Source of the DNA: Propionimicrobium sp. PCR01-08-3
GTDB lineage: Bacteria > Actinomycetota > Actinomycetes > Propionibacteriales > Propionibacteriaceae
Length of the DNA stretch: 64,000 nucleotides
Assembly (NCBI RefSeq): GCF_030286045.1
Contig: NZ_CP127390.1
Location: forward strand, 1,939,482-2,003,481
Direction of reading: 5' to 3'
Shown piece after piece: positions 1 through 9,226 of the stretch; the first letter of the stretch is position 1; every line of letters starts with the position of its first letter. Position numbers and translations under genes: made by a program. The notes beneath the pieces were generated by a model. The model searched no databases. It saw only the letters and a list, made by a program, of their open reading frames with translations, and had not been told where the DNA came from.

Positions 1-918
1 CACATTGGCCAGCGGCAGCGCGGAGTCCCGGCGCTGCTCGACGAAGGCCCGATCGACCAGCAGGTCGTCCACGACGCCCATCATCGAGACCGACGGGATG
101 CCCAAAGTGAAACCGATCGCACGGGCGCCCTCGATCACCTCGGCCTGTTCGACCATCTTCTCGGTGACCGGCTCGGCCACGTTATAGACGCAGGAGTGCC
201 GCACATTGTGGTAGATGCGTGCCTTGTCGGCCCGGTAGCCGTCCATCGCCGCGTCGCCGCCCCCGGCCCACGGCCCATACCATTCGAGATGGTCGGCATG
301 CACGTTCAGCACCACGGCGGAGTGAAGCTCGAGGGAATGCGCCCAATGCAGCTGGAAGCTGGACAGTTCGACGGCGAAGACGTCATAGGGCACCTCGTCG
401 TTGATGGCCTCGATGACCGGACGACCGATGTTGCCGACCGCGGCAGATTTCAGGCCTGCCGCCCGCAGCATCGAATCGAGCATCTGGGTGGTGGTGGTCT
501 TGCCGTTGGTTCCGGTGACGCCCAGCCAGGGCACGATGCGATCCGGATGCATCAACCGCCAGGCCAGCTCGATATCTCCCCAGATCGGCACGTCTTGGGC
601 GGTGGCCTGGGCCAGCAATGGGTAGTCGGGACGCCAGCCCGGCGAGGTGATCACCAGGTCGGTCGCCTTGGGCATGGTTGCCGACGAACCGGGGCCGAGC
701 CGCACCACGGCGTCCAGGTGCTCGAGCAAGGTGGCCTTGTCACGATTCTCATCGGAGTCGAGGTCGTCGAGCACGATCACCCGGGCGCCCAATTCGAGCA
801 GCGCGTCGGCTGCCGCGAATCCGGACGTGCCCAATCCTGCGACCACCACGCTTGCCTCGCGCCACGGTGAGTAGCGGTCGGCGGCGGGCAGCCACGCGAG
901 TGGGTTCGTCGATGTCAT
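1..918 (-). CDS. murD: MurD, UDP-N-acetylmuramoyl-L-alanine--D-glutamate ligase (C-terminal part cut off)
   Basis: This cytoplasmic Mur ligase adds D-glutamate to UDP-MurNAc-L-Ala in peptidoglycan precursor synthesis. The reading frame is open to base 1, so 306 N-terminal residues of a protein usually near 450-500 are present. A dinucleotide-fold-like start ([11 protein letters not shown], residues 25-35) is followed by the ATP-binding loop [12 protein letters not shown] at 133-144 and the central-domain stretch [11 protein letters not shown]. The ATG at 918-916 has an AGGAGGA ribosome binding site seven bases upstream. It lies 70 bases after mraY on the same strand and is the last gene of the division cluster visible here; ftsW, murG, murC and ftsQ would be expected beyond the window edge. 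Identity is certain; only the C-terminal ligand-binding domain is missing because of the cut. Confidence 0.96.
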   Translation of the reverse strand, partial: MTSTNPLAWLPAADRYSPWREASVVVAGLGTSGFAAADALLELGARVIVLDDLDSDENRDKATLLEHLDAVVRLGPGSSATMPKATDLVITSPGWRPDYPLLAQATAQDVPIWGDIELAWRLMHPDRIVPWLGVTGTNGKTTTTQMLDSMLRAAGLKSAAVGNIGRPVIEAINDEVPYDVFAVELSSFQLHWAHSLELHSAVVLNVHADHLEWYGPWAGGGDAAMDGYRADKARIYHNVRHSCVYNVAEPVTEKMVEQAEVIEGARAIGFTLGIPSVSMMGVVDDLLVDRAFVEQRRDSALPLANV

Positions 919-988
919 TTTTCGTCCTCCTGGGGAAGTAGGAGCCGATCTATTCAGTTGGTTGCGGTCGACTGGCAGGCGTTGGCGC

Positions 989-2059
989 CTACTGGCCCAG
1001 TATCCACTGGGCGTAGAAGAGTGCGAGCCCTACCACGACCGACACGCCGCAAATGATCCAGAAACGGATCACCACGGTCACTTCGTCCCAGCCCAAGAGC
1101 TCGAAGTGGTGGTGCAGCGGAGCCATCTTGAAGACCCGTTTGCCGTGGGTGAGCTTGAAGTAGCTGACCTGGATGGCCACCGACAACGCCTCGATGACGA
1201 AGACGAGACCCAGGATGATCAGCAGGATCTCGGTGCGGGTCAGAATCGCCATGCCGCCGACCGCGCCGCCCAGCGCCAGCGAACCGGTGTCGCCCATGAA
1301 GATCTTGGCCGGCTTCGCGTTCCACCACAAGAATCCGAAGCAGGCTGCGGCCAGCGCCGCCGCCAGCACCTGCAGATCCCACGGGTCGCGCACCTGATAG
1401 CACATCGGGCCGGCGGTCGAACCGGGCCGGCACCACTGGTTGCGCTGCCAGATGTTGATCAATGCGTAGGCGCCGAAGACCATGGTGAGCGCGCCGGCCG
1501 CCAATCCGTCGAGGCCATCGGTGAGGTTCACGGCATTCGAGGAGGCGATCACCATGAAGGTGATCCAGACGATCGCCGCCACCAGCGGCAGCCTGAGCCA
1601 TTCGATATCGCGAGTGAACGAGATCGCTGTACTGGCCGGCGTGTTGCCGTAGGCGTCCGGACCGAACAATGCGGCCGTGCCGAAGGCAGCACCGATCAGG
1701 ATCTGCCCGATGATCTTGCCCCGGGAGGTCAGGCCGAGGGAACGTTTGTGGCTGATCTTCTTCCAGTCGTCGAGAAATCCGAGCAGCCCGCAGGCGATCA
1801 ACAACCCCAGCAGGAGCAGACCGGAATAGGTGGGAGGCTGCCGGGTGAGCAGGTGCGCCAGCAGATAGCCGAGCGTCACCGAAACGATGATGACCGCGCC
1901 GCCCATGGTCGGGGTGCCGCGCTTGGCCGTGTGGGTGGCGGGCCCATCGTCCCGCACGAACTGGCCGTAGCCTTTGCGCACCAGGAAACCGATGAAGGCC
2001 CGGGTGCCGATCAGCGTCCCGATCAGGGCTATGACCCCCGCCGCGATAGTCGGTTTCAT
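989..2059 (-). CDS. mraY: MraY, phospho-N-acetylmuramoyl-pentapeptide transferase
   Basis: MraY transfers phospho-MurNAc-pentapeptide from UDP to undecaprenyl phosphate, making lipid I at the inner face of the membrane. The 356-residue protein has about ten hydrophobic segments. The family motifs are all present: KRGTPTMGG (46-54), the catalytic aspartates in FLDDWKK (95-101), [15 protein letters not shown] (175-189), FMGDTGS (254-260) and [12 protein letters not shown] (313-324). The open frame extends far upstream inside murF, but the true start is the ATG at 2059-2057, whose first bases overlap the murF TGA stop as ATGA. Length and motif spacing match the family, and nothing is missing. 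Confidence 0.97.
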   Translation of the reverse strand: MKPTIAAGVIALIGTLIGTRAFIGFLVRKGYGQFVRDDGPATHTAKRGTPTMGGAVIIVSVTLGYLLAHLLTRQPPTYSGLLLLGLLIACGLLGFLDDWKKISHKRSLGLTSRGKIIGQILIGAAFGTAALFGPDAYGNTPASTAISFTRDIEWLRLPLVAAIVWITFMVIASSNAVNLTDGLDGLAAGALTMVFGAYALINIWQRNQWCRPGSTAGPMCYQVRDPWDLQVLAAALAAACFGFLWWNAKPAKIFMGDTGSLALGGAVGGMAILTRTEILLIILGLVFVIEALSVAIQVSYFKLTHGKRVFKMAPLHHHFELLGWDEVTVVIRFWIICGVSVVVGLALFYAQWILGQ

Positions 2060-3513
2060 CGTATGTCCTCTCCACCGATCAACTGCTCGGCGACCTTCTC
2101 CAAACGCAGTCCCCGGCTCGCCTTCACCAAGACCACGTCCGAAGACTGCAGGTTCAGCGAGTCGGCGGCGTCCCGGGCCTCCGCGACCCGGGAGCTGCCC
2201 CCGGCGCTTCGGGCACCCTGTGCCAGATCTTCGGCGAAGGCGCCGACTGCGACGATCTCGGTGTATCCGAGGCGCGCGGCCAGTTCCCCGACCTCGAAAT
2301 GCAGCTTTCCGGAGACCTCGCCCAGCTCCAGCATGTCGCCGAGCACGGCCATGGTGCGGGCACCTGGATTGCGTTGGCGCCGCCGGACCCCGATGGCGGC
2401 GACCGTGCGGAGGGCGGCAGCCATCGATTCCGGATTGGCATTGTACGCATCGTTGATGACCGCTGCCCCATTGGCCAGCTCGTGCAGCTCCATCCGCCAT
2501 CTCGACCTTGCGCCGGCTTCGCTGAGCGCTGTTGCGACGGTTTCCAGATCGAGACCGAGAGCCAGGGCCGCGGTGGCGGAGGCGACCGCGTCGCTGACCT
2601 GATGCTCCCCGAGCACCCGGAGCCGCACCTTGGCAGACTCGCCGGCCTGCCGGGCGCCCGGACGAGAACAGTCGAGCGTGAACGAATAACGATCGAGATC
2701 GTCGGCGGTCAGATTCCGGGCGCGGACGACCAGTTCGGCATCGATCGGCCCGGCATCCGCGGCGAGACTGAACTTCGCGATGTGGGCGCGGGTGCGCGAG
2801 ACCATCGCGTCCACTCTCGGGTCGTCGGCATTCAAGATCGCCCAGCCGTCGGCATCGAGGGCCTCGACGATCTCCCCCTTCGCCTTGGCGATGTTGTCCT
2901 GGCTGCCGAACTCGCCGATATGTGCCGTGCCGATGTTGAGCACGACCGACGCAGTGGGGTGCACGATCGAGGTCAGGTAGGCGATATCGCCGATGGCGCG
3001 CGCGCCCATCTCGCTGACCAGGTAGCGGGTTGTCGGATCGACCTGGCAGACCGTCAGCGGGGTGCCGAGTTCGTTGTTGTGGGATCCTTCGGGGCTGACC
3101 GTTGGTCCGGCGGCGGCCAGGATCTGGGCCAGCAGATCCTTGGTGCTGGTTTTGCCGGCGCTGCCGGTGATCGCCACCGTCTGCAGACCATCGGCCCGGG
3201 CACGGGCATGCAGGCTGCGGGCCAAGGCGGTGAGCCCCTGCTGGGCGTCCGGGCAGATCAGTTGAGCGATCGGCGCGTCGACCCGATGGGTGACCATGGC
3301 CGCATGGGCGCCAAGTTCGGCGGCCGCCGCCACATAGTCATGGCCGTCGACCCGCTCGCCGGGCAGCGCCACGAACAGCGCACCATCGGTGGTCTCGCGG
3401 CTGTCGATCAGCACATCGGGCCCTATCGGGGTGCCGGGGTCGCCGACCGCCTGACATGGCTGACCGCCGGCCTCGACGAGTTCTGCGATCTGTTGCAGAC
3501 TGCGCGTCCTCAT
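2056..3513 (-). CDS. murF: MurF, UDP-N-acetylmuramoyl-tripeptide--D-alanyl-D-alanine ligase
   Basis: MurF completes the UDP-MurNAc-pentapeptide by adding D-Ala-D-Ala. The 485-residue protein shows the Mur ligase ATP loop AITGSAGKTSTKD (114-126), the substrate stretch SHNNELGTPLTV (144-155) and INDAYNANPESM in the central domain. Glycine-serine-alanine in the P-loop, in place of the TGTNGKT of the other Mur ligases, is usual for MurF. The start overlaps the murE stop by four bases (ATGA) and its stop overlaps the mraY start the same way, so translation of the three genes is probably coupled. Confidence 0.96.
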   Translation of the reverse strand: MRTRSLQQIAELVEAGGQPCQAVGDPGTPIGPDVLIDSRETTDGALFVALPGERVDGHDYVAAAAELGAHAAMVTHRVDAPIAQLICPDAQQGLTALARSLHARARADGLQTVAITGSAGKTSTKDLLAQILAAAGPTVSPEGSHNNELGTPLTVCQVDPTTRYLVSEMGARAIGDIAYLTSIVHPTASVVLNIGTAHIGEFGSQDNIAKAKGEIVEALDADGWAILNADDPRVDAMVSRTRAHIAKFSLAADAGPIDAELVVRARNLTADDLDRYSFTLDCSRPGARQAGESAKVRLRVLGEHQVSDAVASATAALALGLDLETVATALSEAGARSRWRMELHELANGAAVINDAYNANPESMAAALRTVAAIGVRRRQRNPGARTMAVLGDMLELGEVSGKLHFEVGELAARLGYTEIVAVGAFAEDLAQGARSAGGSSRVAEARDAADSLNLQSSDVVLVKASRGLRLEKVAEQLIGGEDIR

Positions 3514-5120
3514 GATGTGCCTCCCCGGGTGATCTCTGCCCAGCTATCGCGCGCGACCTGAGCGTCGTCGAAGTCGATCACCCGGTCGGCGAGTTGCTGG
3601 GTGCGCTCGTGGCCTTTGCCGAGAATGACCACCGCGTCACCCGGACGCGCCAGCCGGAGCGCCTGCCCGATCGCCGCCGACCGGGAGCCCCCGTCGTAGA
3701 CCTCGACTCCTGCCTCGTGTCCACCAGGTGTCGCCGCCGCGACGGCGTCCCTGGCCCCGGCGATCACCCTGGCGCGAATGGCGGCCGGGTCCTCGGAGCG
3801 AGGATTGTCGTCGGTCACCACCACGATGTCGGCGCCGTGTGCCCCGGCTGCACCCATCGGTCCGCGTTTGTCGGGATCGCGGTCTCCCCCCGCACCGAAT
3901 ACGGCGATCACCTGGCCCCGGTGCCCGGGATGGTTGAACGCCGACAGCGCGGATGCGATCGCCTGCGGCGTGTGGGCGAAGTCGACATAGACATGCGGCA
4001 CATCGTCGCCGGGCAGCGGGACGGGTTGCATGCGTCCGGGAATGACCGCGGTGGCGAGCCCCGGCAACGCCCGGGTCATGTCGAGACCGGCCTGGTCGAT
4101 CATCGCCAGCGCGCAGGCGGCGTTGCGAACGTTGTAGTCGCCCGGCAGGCAGATGGACGCCTCGAGCCGGCCCGCAGGATGGCTGAGCGTGAAACGCGAC
4201 CCTGGCCCCTCGGGGCACCAGGAGGCGATGCGGTAGTCGCACTCGTCACCCATTCCGACGCTGACCGCCGGCAGCCCGAGTTCGCTAGCCTGGGCGAGGA
4301 GTCTGCGTCCGGCCTCGTCGTCGCCATTGATGACGGCACGTCTGGCGTAGTCGGGAGTGAACAGCTGGGCCTTCGCCCGGTAGTAGGCCTCCATGGTGTG
4401 ATGAAAATCGAGGTGGTCGCGTCCGAGATTGGTGAACCCGGCGACATCGAATTGGATGCCCGCGACCCTGTTGAGGGCCAGCGCATGCGAGCTGACCTCC
4501 ATGGCCAGCACGTCTGCGTCGCGCTCACCCAAGGTCGCGATGATCGCCTGCAGATCGGGCGCCTCGGGAGTGGTGATGGTCGAGTGCTCGACCTCGACGG
4601 CCTGCCCCCCGACCGAGAATCCGAGGGTGCCGATGCTGCCGACCCGGTGCGACGCGGCGTTCAAGGCAGCCGCCAGCATCAGCACGGTCGTCGATTTTCC
4701 GTTGGTTCCGGTGACCCCGAAGCTGGTCATCGCTTGGGCCGGATGACCCCAGATACGGGCCGCCGCGATCGCCATCGCGTAGCGGGGATCCTCACTCACC
4801 ACGATCGGCAGCCCGCTTCCGGCGGCAAGTCCGGCGCCCTCGGCGTCGGTGAGCAACGCTGCCGCCCCCACGTCCCGTGCCATCTCGGCGAACTTCGCGC
4901 CATGGCTGCGGGTGCCGGGCAGCCCGACATAGAGATCGCGCGGGGCCACCCGGCGGGAGTCGAAACAGACCCCGGCGATCACCGGGTCGTCGCCCGCAGG
5001 CAACGCCGCTTGCAGGCCGGCCAGCAGCACGGAAAGCTGTTGGGGCACTCGGCGGGGCTCGGCCCGCAAATCGTCAGTAGTCACGTCAGTAGGTGAGAGG
5101 GTCGGTGTAGGCGGGCACAT
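3510..5120 (-). CDS. murE: MurE, UDP-MurNAc-L-Ala-D-Glu--diaminopimelate ligase
   Basis: MurE adds the third stem-peptide residue in the cytoplasm. The ATP loop [11 protein letters not shown] is at residues 135-145 and the amino-acid selection motif DNPR at 438-441. In characterised MurE enzymes DNPR goes with diaminopimelate rather than lysine, so a DAP-type wall is inferred; the motif does not separate meso- from LL-DAP. The start is uncertain. The ATG used here (5120) overlaps the end of ftsI by 35 bases and has no clear ribosome binding site. A GTG at 5084-5082 directly after the ftsI TGA would give a protein 12 residues shorter. The stop overlaps the murF start. Confidence 0.94.
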   Translation of the reverse strand: MCPPTPTLSPTDVTTDDLRAEPRRVPQQLSVLLAGLQAALPAGDDPVIAGVCFDSRRVAPRDLYVGLPGTRSHGAKFAEMARDVGAAALLTDAEGAGLAAGSGLPIVVSEDPRYAMAIAAARIWGHPAQAMTSFGVTGTNGKSTTVLMLAAALNAASHRVGSIGTLGFSVGGQAVEVEHSTITTPEAPDLQAIIATLGERDADVLAMEVSSHALALNRVAGIQFDVAGFTNLGRDHLDFHHTMEAYYRAKAQLFTPDYARRAVINGDDEAGRRLLAQASELGLPAVSVGMGDECDYRIASWCPEGPGSRFTLSHPAGRLEASICLPGDYNVRNAACALAMIDQAGLDMTRALPGLATAVIPGRMQPVPLPGDDVPHVYVDFAHTPQAIASALSAFNHPGHRGQVIAVFGAGGDRDPDKRGPMGAAGAHGADIVVVTDDNPRSEDPAAIRARVIAGARDAVAAATPGGHEAGVEVYDGGSRSAAIGQALRLARPGDAVVILGKGHERTQQLADRVIDFDDAQVARDSWAEITRGGTS

Positions 5121-7014
5121 CGGCGGTGGGTGCGATGCCGTACCTGGGCAACGCTTGCATCATCAATTGGCGCGCAGTCGGAAAAGCCACAGTAGCACCG
5201 TAGTAGCCATTGGCCGGTTCGTCGATGACGACGTAGACCAGGATCTGCGGATCTTCCGCCGGCGCCACCGCCGCATACGATCCGGTATATCCGCCGTTGT
5301 AGTTTCCGTATTCGTCGGCCTTCTGGGCGGTGCCCGACTTGCCGGCCATCTGGTAGCCGTCGATCGTCAAGGCGTCGGTGGTGCTCATCTCGGGCGAGGC
5401 GACGCTGGCCTCCATCATGTTGACGATTCCGGCAGACGCCTCTTCGCTGATCACCCGGTAGGGATCCTCGCGGTCGAAGTTGAGCTGTTCGCCCGAAGCG
5501 GTGGTGGCCGAGGCGATCACGGTCGGCTGGTGGTACACGCCGCCGTTGACCACCGACGAGATCGCGGACGCTTCCTGCAGCGCCGTCACCGACAGGCCCT
5601 GGCCGAAGGAGATCTGGTCACGGGTGTAGTCGGCCATGTCGGTGCCGGGCAAGATGCCCATATCGCCGCCGGTTTCGCCGGGCAGCTCGATGCCGGTCGA
5701 CTGTCCCAGCCCGAAGGACGCCAGATAGTTCGACAGGTCGGCCTTGTCCATCTGCCGGGCCAGTTCGACCGTGCCGATATTGGACGATTCGGCGAGCACG
5801 CCACGAGCGGTCAGATTGAGCGTGCCGTGATCCCAGGCGTCCTTGATGGGCGCGTCGCCGGAAAGGATCTCGCCCGGCACCTCGACGGGTGTGTCGGGGG
5901 TGATCAGGCCGGCATCGAGCAGCGCCGCCATGGTGAGCACCTTCTGCACCGAACCGGGCTCGTAGGCGTCTGACACGGCACGATTGCCGAGGTCGTCGGC
6001 ATCGGCGGCGGCCGGATTGTTGGAGTCGAAGGTCGGCGCGTTCGCCATGGCGAGGATCTCGCCGGTGTCGACGGCCTGGATGATGACGGTGCCGCTCTTG
6101 GCCTGGGAACTGGACACGGCGTTGGCCAAGGTGGTCTCGGCCATCCACTGCAGTTCGGAATCGATGGTCAGCGAATACGTGGCCCCGTTGACGGGCTCGA
6201 CCAGCGTGGAGTCGCCCAGCGGAATCGTGCCGTAACTCGACGACTGGTAGGTCTGTTTTCCGTCGGTGCCGCGAAGCTGATCGTTCTGGCCGTATTCCAG
6301 CCCTGCCGCGCCTTCGTCGTCATAGTTGACGAAGCCCAGAATGTTGGACGCCAAGGTGCCGTTCGGGTAGTAGCGCACCGGATCGGGTGACGAGTAGATG
6401 CCGTACCAGCCGTTCTCGGTGAGCTCGTTGGACATCTTTTGGTAGACGGCGGCCGAAACCTTGCGGGCGATCAACTCGTATTGGTTGGGGCTGCCGTCCT
6501 CGGCGCGGGTCGTGGTCAGTTTCTCGAGGTACTCGTCCTTGTCGCCGCCGAGGTATTTGACCAAGAGCTCGGCGATGGCCTCCGGAGCCTGCGCCGCGGT
6601 CTGCTTCTGCTCATCGGTCATGTGGTCGGGGTCGTACCCGTTGGTCGCGATCGAAGTGGGATCGGCGATCACCGAGAAGGCCGGCTGGGTTTCGGCCAGC
6701 ACCTGCCCGTTGCGGTCGCGGATCACTCCGCGGTCGGCCTTCAACACCTGGGACTGGCTCAGCTGTTCCGCGGCGGTTTGGGCGTTCGCCTCGGCGTCGA
6801 TGCCCTGCACCAGCAAGGCGCGTCCCGAGGCCACCGAGATCAGGATCGCGATGAAGACGAAGAAGACGGTGATCCGGCGGTCGGTGGAGGCGATCGGCAG
6901 ACCTTTGCGTCTGCGCCGCCTAACAGCGCCGGCCGAGGTATGCGGACGAGCAGACGCCCGGCCCGAAGAGGACGCTCGGCCCGAAGTCGGGCGGGAGTTA
7001 CGCTGATTGCTCAC
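5086..7014 (-). CDS. ftsI: FtsI/PBP3-type septal peptidoglycan transpeptidase (class B penicillin-binding protein)
   Basis: FtsI cross-links septal peptidoglycan at the outer face of the membrane. The 642-residue protein begins with a basic, Ser/Arg-rich cytoplasmic tail of about 46 residues and a single transmembrane helix (about 47-66). A dimerisation/pedestal region follows, then the transpeptidase domain with the active-site tetrad SVQK (S355, K358), SSN (410-412) and KSGTAQK (559-565). There is no C-terminal PASTA domain, unlike some actinobacterial relatives; PASTA domains in this window sit on the kinase at 29665. The start overlaps the upstream ftsL-like stop as ATGA. Confidence 0.95.
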   Translation of the reverse strand: MSNQRNSRPTSGRASSSGRASARPHTSAGAVRRRRRKGLPIASTDRRITVFFVFIAILISVASGRALLVQGIDAEANAQTAAEQLSQSQVLKADRGVIRDRNGQVLAETQPAFSVIADPTSIATNGYDPDHMTDEQKQTAAQAPEAIAELLVKYLGGDKDEYLEKLTTTRAEDGSPNQYELIARKVSAAVYQKMSNELTENGWYGIYSSPDPVRYYPNGTLASNILGFVNYDDEGAAGLEYGQNDQLRGTDGKQTYQSSSYGTIPLGDSTLVEPVNGATYSLTIDSELQWMAETTLANAVSSSQAKSGTVIIQAVDTGEILAMANAPTFDSNNPAAADADDLGNRAVSDAYEPGSVQKVLTMAALLDAGLITPDTPVEVPGEILSGDAPIKDAWDHGTLNLTARGVLAESSNIGTVELARQMDKADLSNYLASFGLGQSTGIELPGETGGDMGILPGTDMADYTRDQISFGQGLSVTALQEASAISSVVNGGVYHQPTVIASATTASGEQLNFDREDPYRVISEEASAGIVNMMEASVASPEMSTTDALTIDGYQMAGKSGTAQKADEYGNYNGGYTGSYAAVAPAEDPQILVYVVIDEPANGYYGATVAFPTARQLMMQALPRYGIAPTADVPAYTDPLTY

Positions 7015-7571
7015 GGCGTCTCCTCAGGTTCTGGCGAGGGCTGTTGCGTCGGCTGGTCGGCAGCTTGGCTTTCGCCGGTCGAGGACTCGGCCTCAGGGCT
7101 CGCGGAAGGCCCCGCCGATGAGGTCGCGGCCGGAGTCTCGGCGCTGGTGGCGGGGGGCACGATGCCGGGCAGTTCGTCGCCGGTCACCGGGGCGGGCACG
7201 CCTTCGATCTCGCCGGCGGGCATCTTGATGAAGGCCGGGTTCGGGTTGGGACGCATGCCCAGCGCCCAGGCCTCGTCCGCAAGATTCTGGGAAGACCGCA
7301 GTTTCTGGGCCTCGGCCACCAGCGCGGCCTCTTGATAGCTCAGGTCGGACTCCTGCGACTGCAAGGCCTGCAGTTCGACCGAATTGGTCTGGATGGTGGT
7401 GGACAAGACGAGCACACCGGCCAGTCCCCCGCCGAGCAGGATCGCGATGAAGAAGATGAACGGCAGCTGGGAAAGCTGGGTGGCTTGTTTCGGTACCGCG
7501 CGCAGGGTGGCCCTGCGTTCGGAGCCCGGTTTGGCTTCGGGGGCCGCATTCGATGTCTGCAGGGCACTCAT
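7011..7571 (-). CDS. ftsL: FtsL-like division membrane protein with acidic Ser/Pro tail
   Basis: Position between rsmH and ftsI and architecture identify this as the FtsL/DivIC-type bitopic division protein that would pair with FtsB and FtsQ; sequence identity in this family is too low to rely on motifs. It has a basic N-terminus, one transmembrane segment (about 37-59), a short coiled coil (about 60-95) and the conserved-looking stretch DEAWALGMRPNPNPAFI (99-115). From residue 125 to 186 the chain becomes a low-complexity Pro/Ser/Glu/Ala tail, much longer than in Escherichia coli FtsL and probably unstructured outside the membrane. Start and stop both overlap neighbouring genes by four bases. 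Confidence 0.85.
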   Translation of the reverse strand: MSALQTSNAAPEAKPGSERRATLRAVPKQATQLSQLPFIFFIAILLGGGLAGVLVLSTTIQTNSVELQALQSQESDLSYQEAALVAEAQKLRSSQNLADEAWALGMRPNPNPAFIKMPAGEIEGVPAPVTGDELPGIVPPATSAETPAATSSAGPSASPEAESSTGESQAADQPTQQPSPEPEETP

Positions 7572-8605
7572 CGGGACTCCTTACCGAAGGGGATCGAACC
7601 GGGACGGATGCGCTGAACCGCACGCAATCGGGCGGATGCAGCCCGCGGATTGCGGGTGATCTCGTCGTCCGTGGGCTTTTCGGCGCCCCGGACGAGCGCC
7701 TCGAAGCGGGCCAACAGCGGTTCGGGTACCACCGGCAACCGCTCGGGGGCGGCGTCGCTGGCCGCCTGCGCAAATGCCTGTTTGACCAGGCGGTCTTCGA
7801 GCGAGTGGTAGGCGAGCACGGCGATGCGTCCGCCGACGGCGAGCCTGTCGAGTGCGGCCGGCAACAGGCCTTGGAGCGCGTCCAGTTCGCCGTTGACTTC
7901 GATACGCAGTGCCTGGAAGGTGCGTTTGGCCGGGTGCCCTCCGCCGTAGCGGCGGGCCGCGGGCAAGGAGGCCTGGATCACCGCGACCAACCGGGCGGAG
8001 TTGCTGAACGGTTCGATGGCGCGCTCGGCGACGATTGCCTTCGCGATGCGGTCGGCGTTCGGTTCCTCGCCGTAGCGGCGCAGGATCTGGGTCAGTTCAC
8101 GCCGGCTCGCGGTGTTCACGATGTCGGCGGCGGTGCGCGGGTTCCGGTTGTCCATGCGCATGTCGAGCGGTGCGTCGGCCGCGTAGGCAAAGCCCCGTTC
8201 TCGCTCGTCGATCTGCAGGCTCGACAATCCGAGATCGGCCAGCAGCGAGTCGATCTCGGTGATGCCCAGGTCGTCCAAGACGTCGGGTAGTTCGTCGAAC
8301 CGCGCCCGGACCAACTGAAAACGCCCGGCGAACCGGCGCAACGTCTGCTCGGCGATCGTGAGAGCTTCTTCGTCCTGATCGATGCCGACCAACCGGGCGG
8401 TCGGGTTGGCCTGCAGGATGGCGGCGGCGTGGCCCGCCATGCCGAGCGTCGCGTCCACATGGACGGCACCCGGAGCCCGGAGGGCGGGGGCCAGCAGGCC
8501 GACGATGCGTTCTCGCATCACCGGCGTGTGTACCACCGCACCGCCTGGGCCCGTCGCGAGCGTTGCCGGGGCGGGAGCATCGCTTGTCCCGTCGGGTTCG
8601 CTCAT
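7568..8605 (-). CDS. rsmH: RsmH (MraW), 16S rRNA (cytosine-1402-N4)-methyltransferase
   Basis: RsmH uses S-adenosylmethionine to N4-methylate C1402 of 16S rRNA. The 345-residue protein carries HTPVM (26-30), the SAM-binding stretch DATLGMAGHA (51-60; the usual second glycine is replaced by Met-Ala), GIDQDEEAL (74-82) and an ALRIEVNGEL segment in the C-terminal half. The open frame reaches 8680, but the ATG at 8605 has AAGGAG nine bases upstream and starts at the conserved N-terminus. The upstream 177-base gap to mraZ holds a large structured element, annotated separately. The 3' end overlaps the ftsL-like start (ATGA). Confidence 0.95.
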   Translation of the reverse strand: MSEPDGTSDAPAPATLATGPGGAVVHTPVMRERIVGLLAPALRAPGAVHVDATLGMAGHAAAILQANPTARLVGIDQDEEALTIAEQTLRRFAGRFQLVRARFDELPDVLDDLGITEIDSLLADLGLSSLQIDERERGFAYAADAPLDMRMDNRNPRTAADIVNTASRRELTQILRRYGEEPNADRIAKAIVAERAIEPFSNSARLVAVIQASLPAARRYGGGHPAKRTFQALRIEVNGELDALQGLLPAALDRLAVGGRIAVLAYHSLEDRLVKQAFAQAASDAAPERLPVVPEPLLARFEALVRGAEKPTDDEITRNPRAASARLRAVQRIRPGSIPFGKESR

Positions 8606-8635
8606 CTGCTTCGCTCCTTCAGGCAGTAGTCGTCG

Positions 8636-8741
8636 GCTGTGCGGCCTGGTTTCAATCCGGACTCCGAAACCCAGAGCCACCTGGCATCGGGGAAGTGACG
8701 CCAGGAAGCTGTGAGCCCGGATTGAAGCCGGACGGCACAGC
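8636..8741 (-). ncRNA. mraW RNA motif candidate in the rsmH leader
   Basis: On the minus strand, between mraZ and rsmH, two 25-base arms (8717-8741 and 8636-8660) form an inverted repeat with 21 of 25 positions complementary. The enclosed 56 bases contain a second, perfect 9-bp hairpin (8680-8705) whose 8-base loop reads ACUUCCCC in the RNA. The structure ends 30 bases before the rsmH ATG. The mraW RNA motif is a published actinobacterial RNA located just upstream of mraW genes, and I recall a CUUCCCC-type conserved loop for it; location, phylum and loop agree. Its function is unknown, with cis-regulation of the downstream wall genes presumed. Confidence 0.75.
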
Positions 8742-8782
8742 GGTGTCGTTGCCTTTCTCCGCGCCGAAGCGAAGCGTCCCGA

Positions 8783-9211
8783 TCACAAGACCGGGAAGAT
8801 CTCTTCGTTCAACTCGGCGAAAGAGGCCTCCTGCGCAGTGGAGTACTCCTGCCATGCCTGCGGATTCCAGACCTCGACCCGGTCGATGGCCCCCACCACG
8901 ACGATGTCCTTGTCCAGACCTGCGTAGTCACGCAGCACGGCCGGCACCTGAATGCGGCCCTGTTTGTCCGGCACTTCATCGCTGGCTGAGGACGCCAACA
9001 TGCGCTGAAAATCGCGCACCTGGCGCACCGTCGCCGGGGCTGAAGCCATCTGTTGAGTTTTCGCGACGAAGGTTTCCATCGGATAGATCGCCAGGCAGCG
9101 ATCCTGTCCTCTGGTCACCACCAGCCCTTCGGCCAGCTCGTCCCGGAACTTCGCAGGTAGAACCACGCGGCCCTTCTCGTCGAGCTTGGGCGTGTAGGTA
9201 CCGAGAAACAT
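8783..9211 (-). CDS. mraZ: MraZ, division cluster transcriptional regulator
   Basis: MraZ is a ring-forming DNA-binding protein that controls its own division and cell wall cluster. The 142-residue protein contains two AbrB-like swapped-hairpin halves, recognisable by the paired motifs DEKGRVVLPAKFR (11-23) and DKQGRIQVPAVLR (82-94). The open frame continues for hundreds of codons upstream, but the ATG at 9211 begins exactly at the conserved MFLGTYTPKLD start, with a GGGGGTGG purine run as ribosome binding site. Upstream lies a periodic array of TGGRG boxes, the expected MraZ operator, so autoregulation is likely. Confidence 0.95.
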   Translation of the reverse strand: MFLGTYTPKLDEKGRVVLPAKFRDELAEGLVVTRGQDRCLAIYPMETFVAKTQQMASAPATVRQVRDFQRMLASSASDEVPDKQGRIQVPAVLRDYAGLDKDIVVVGAIDRVEVWNPQAWQEYSTAQEASFAELNEEIFPVL

Positions 9212-9226
9212 CGGCACCACCCCCAG

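Noticed and set aside
962-5096. Long plus-strand open frames (about 546, 420 and 500 codons) across mraY-murF-murE
   Set aside because: They are antisense to clearly identified Mur genes, are rich in Arg/Gly/Pro/His as expected from GC-rich third-position shadows, and show no family motif.
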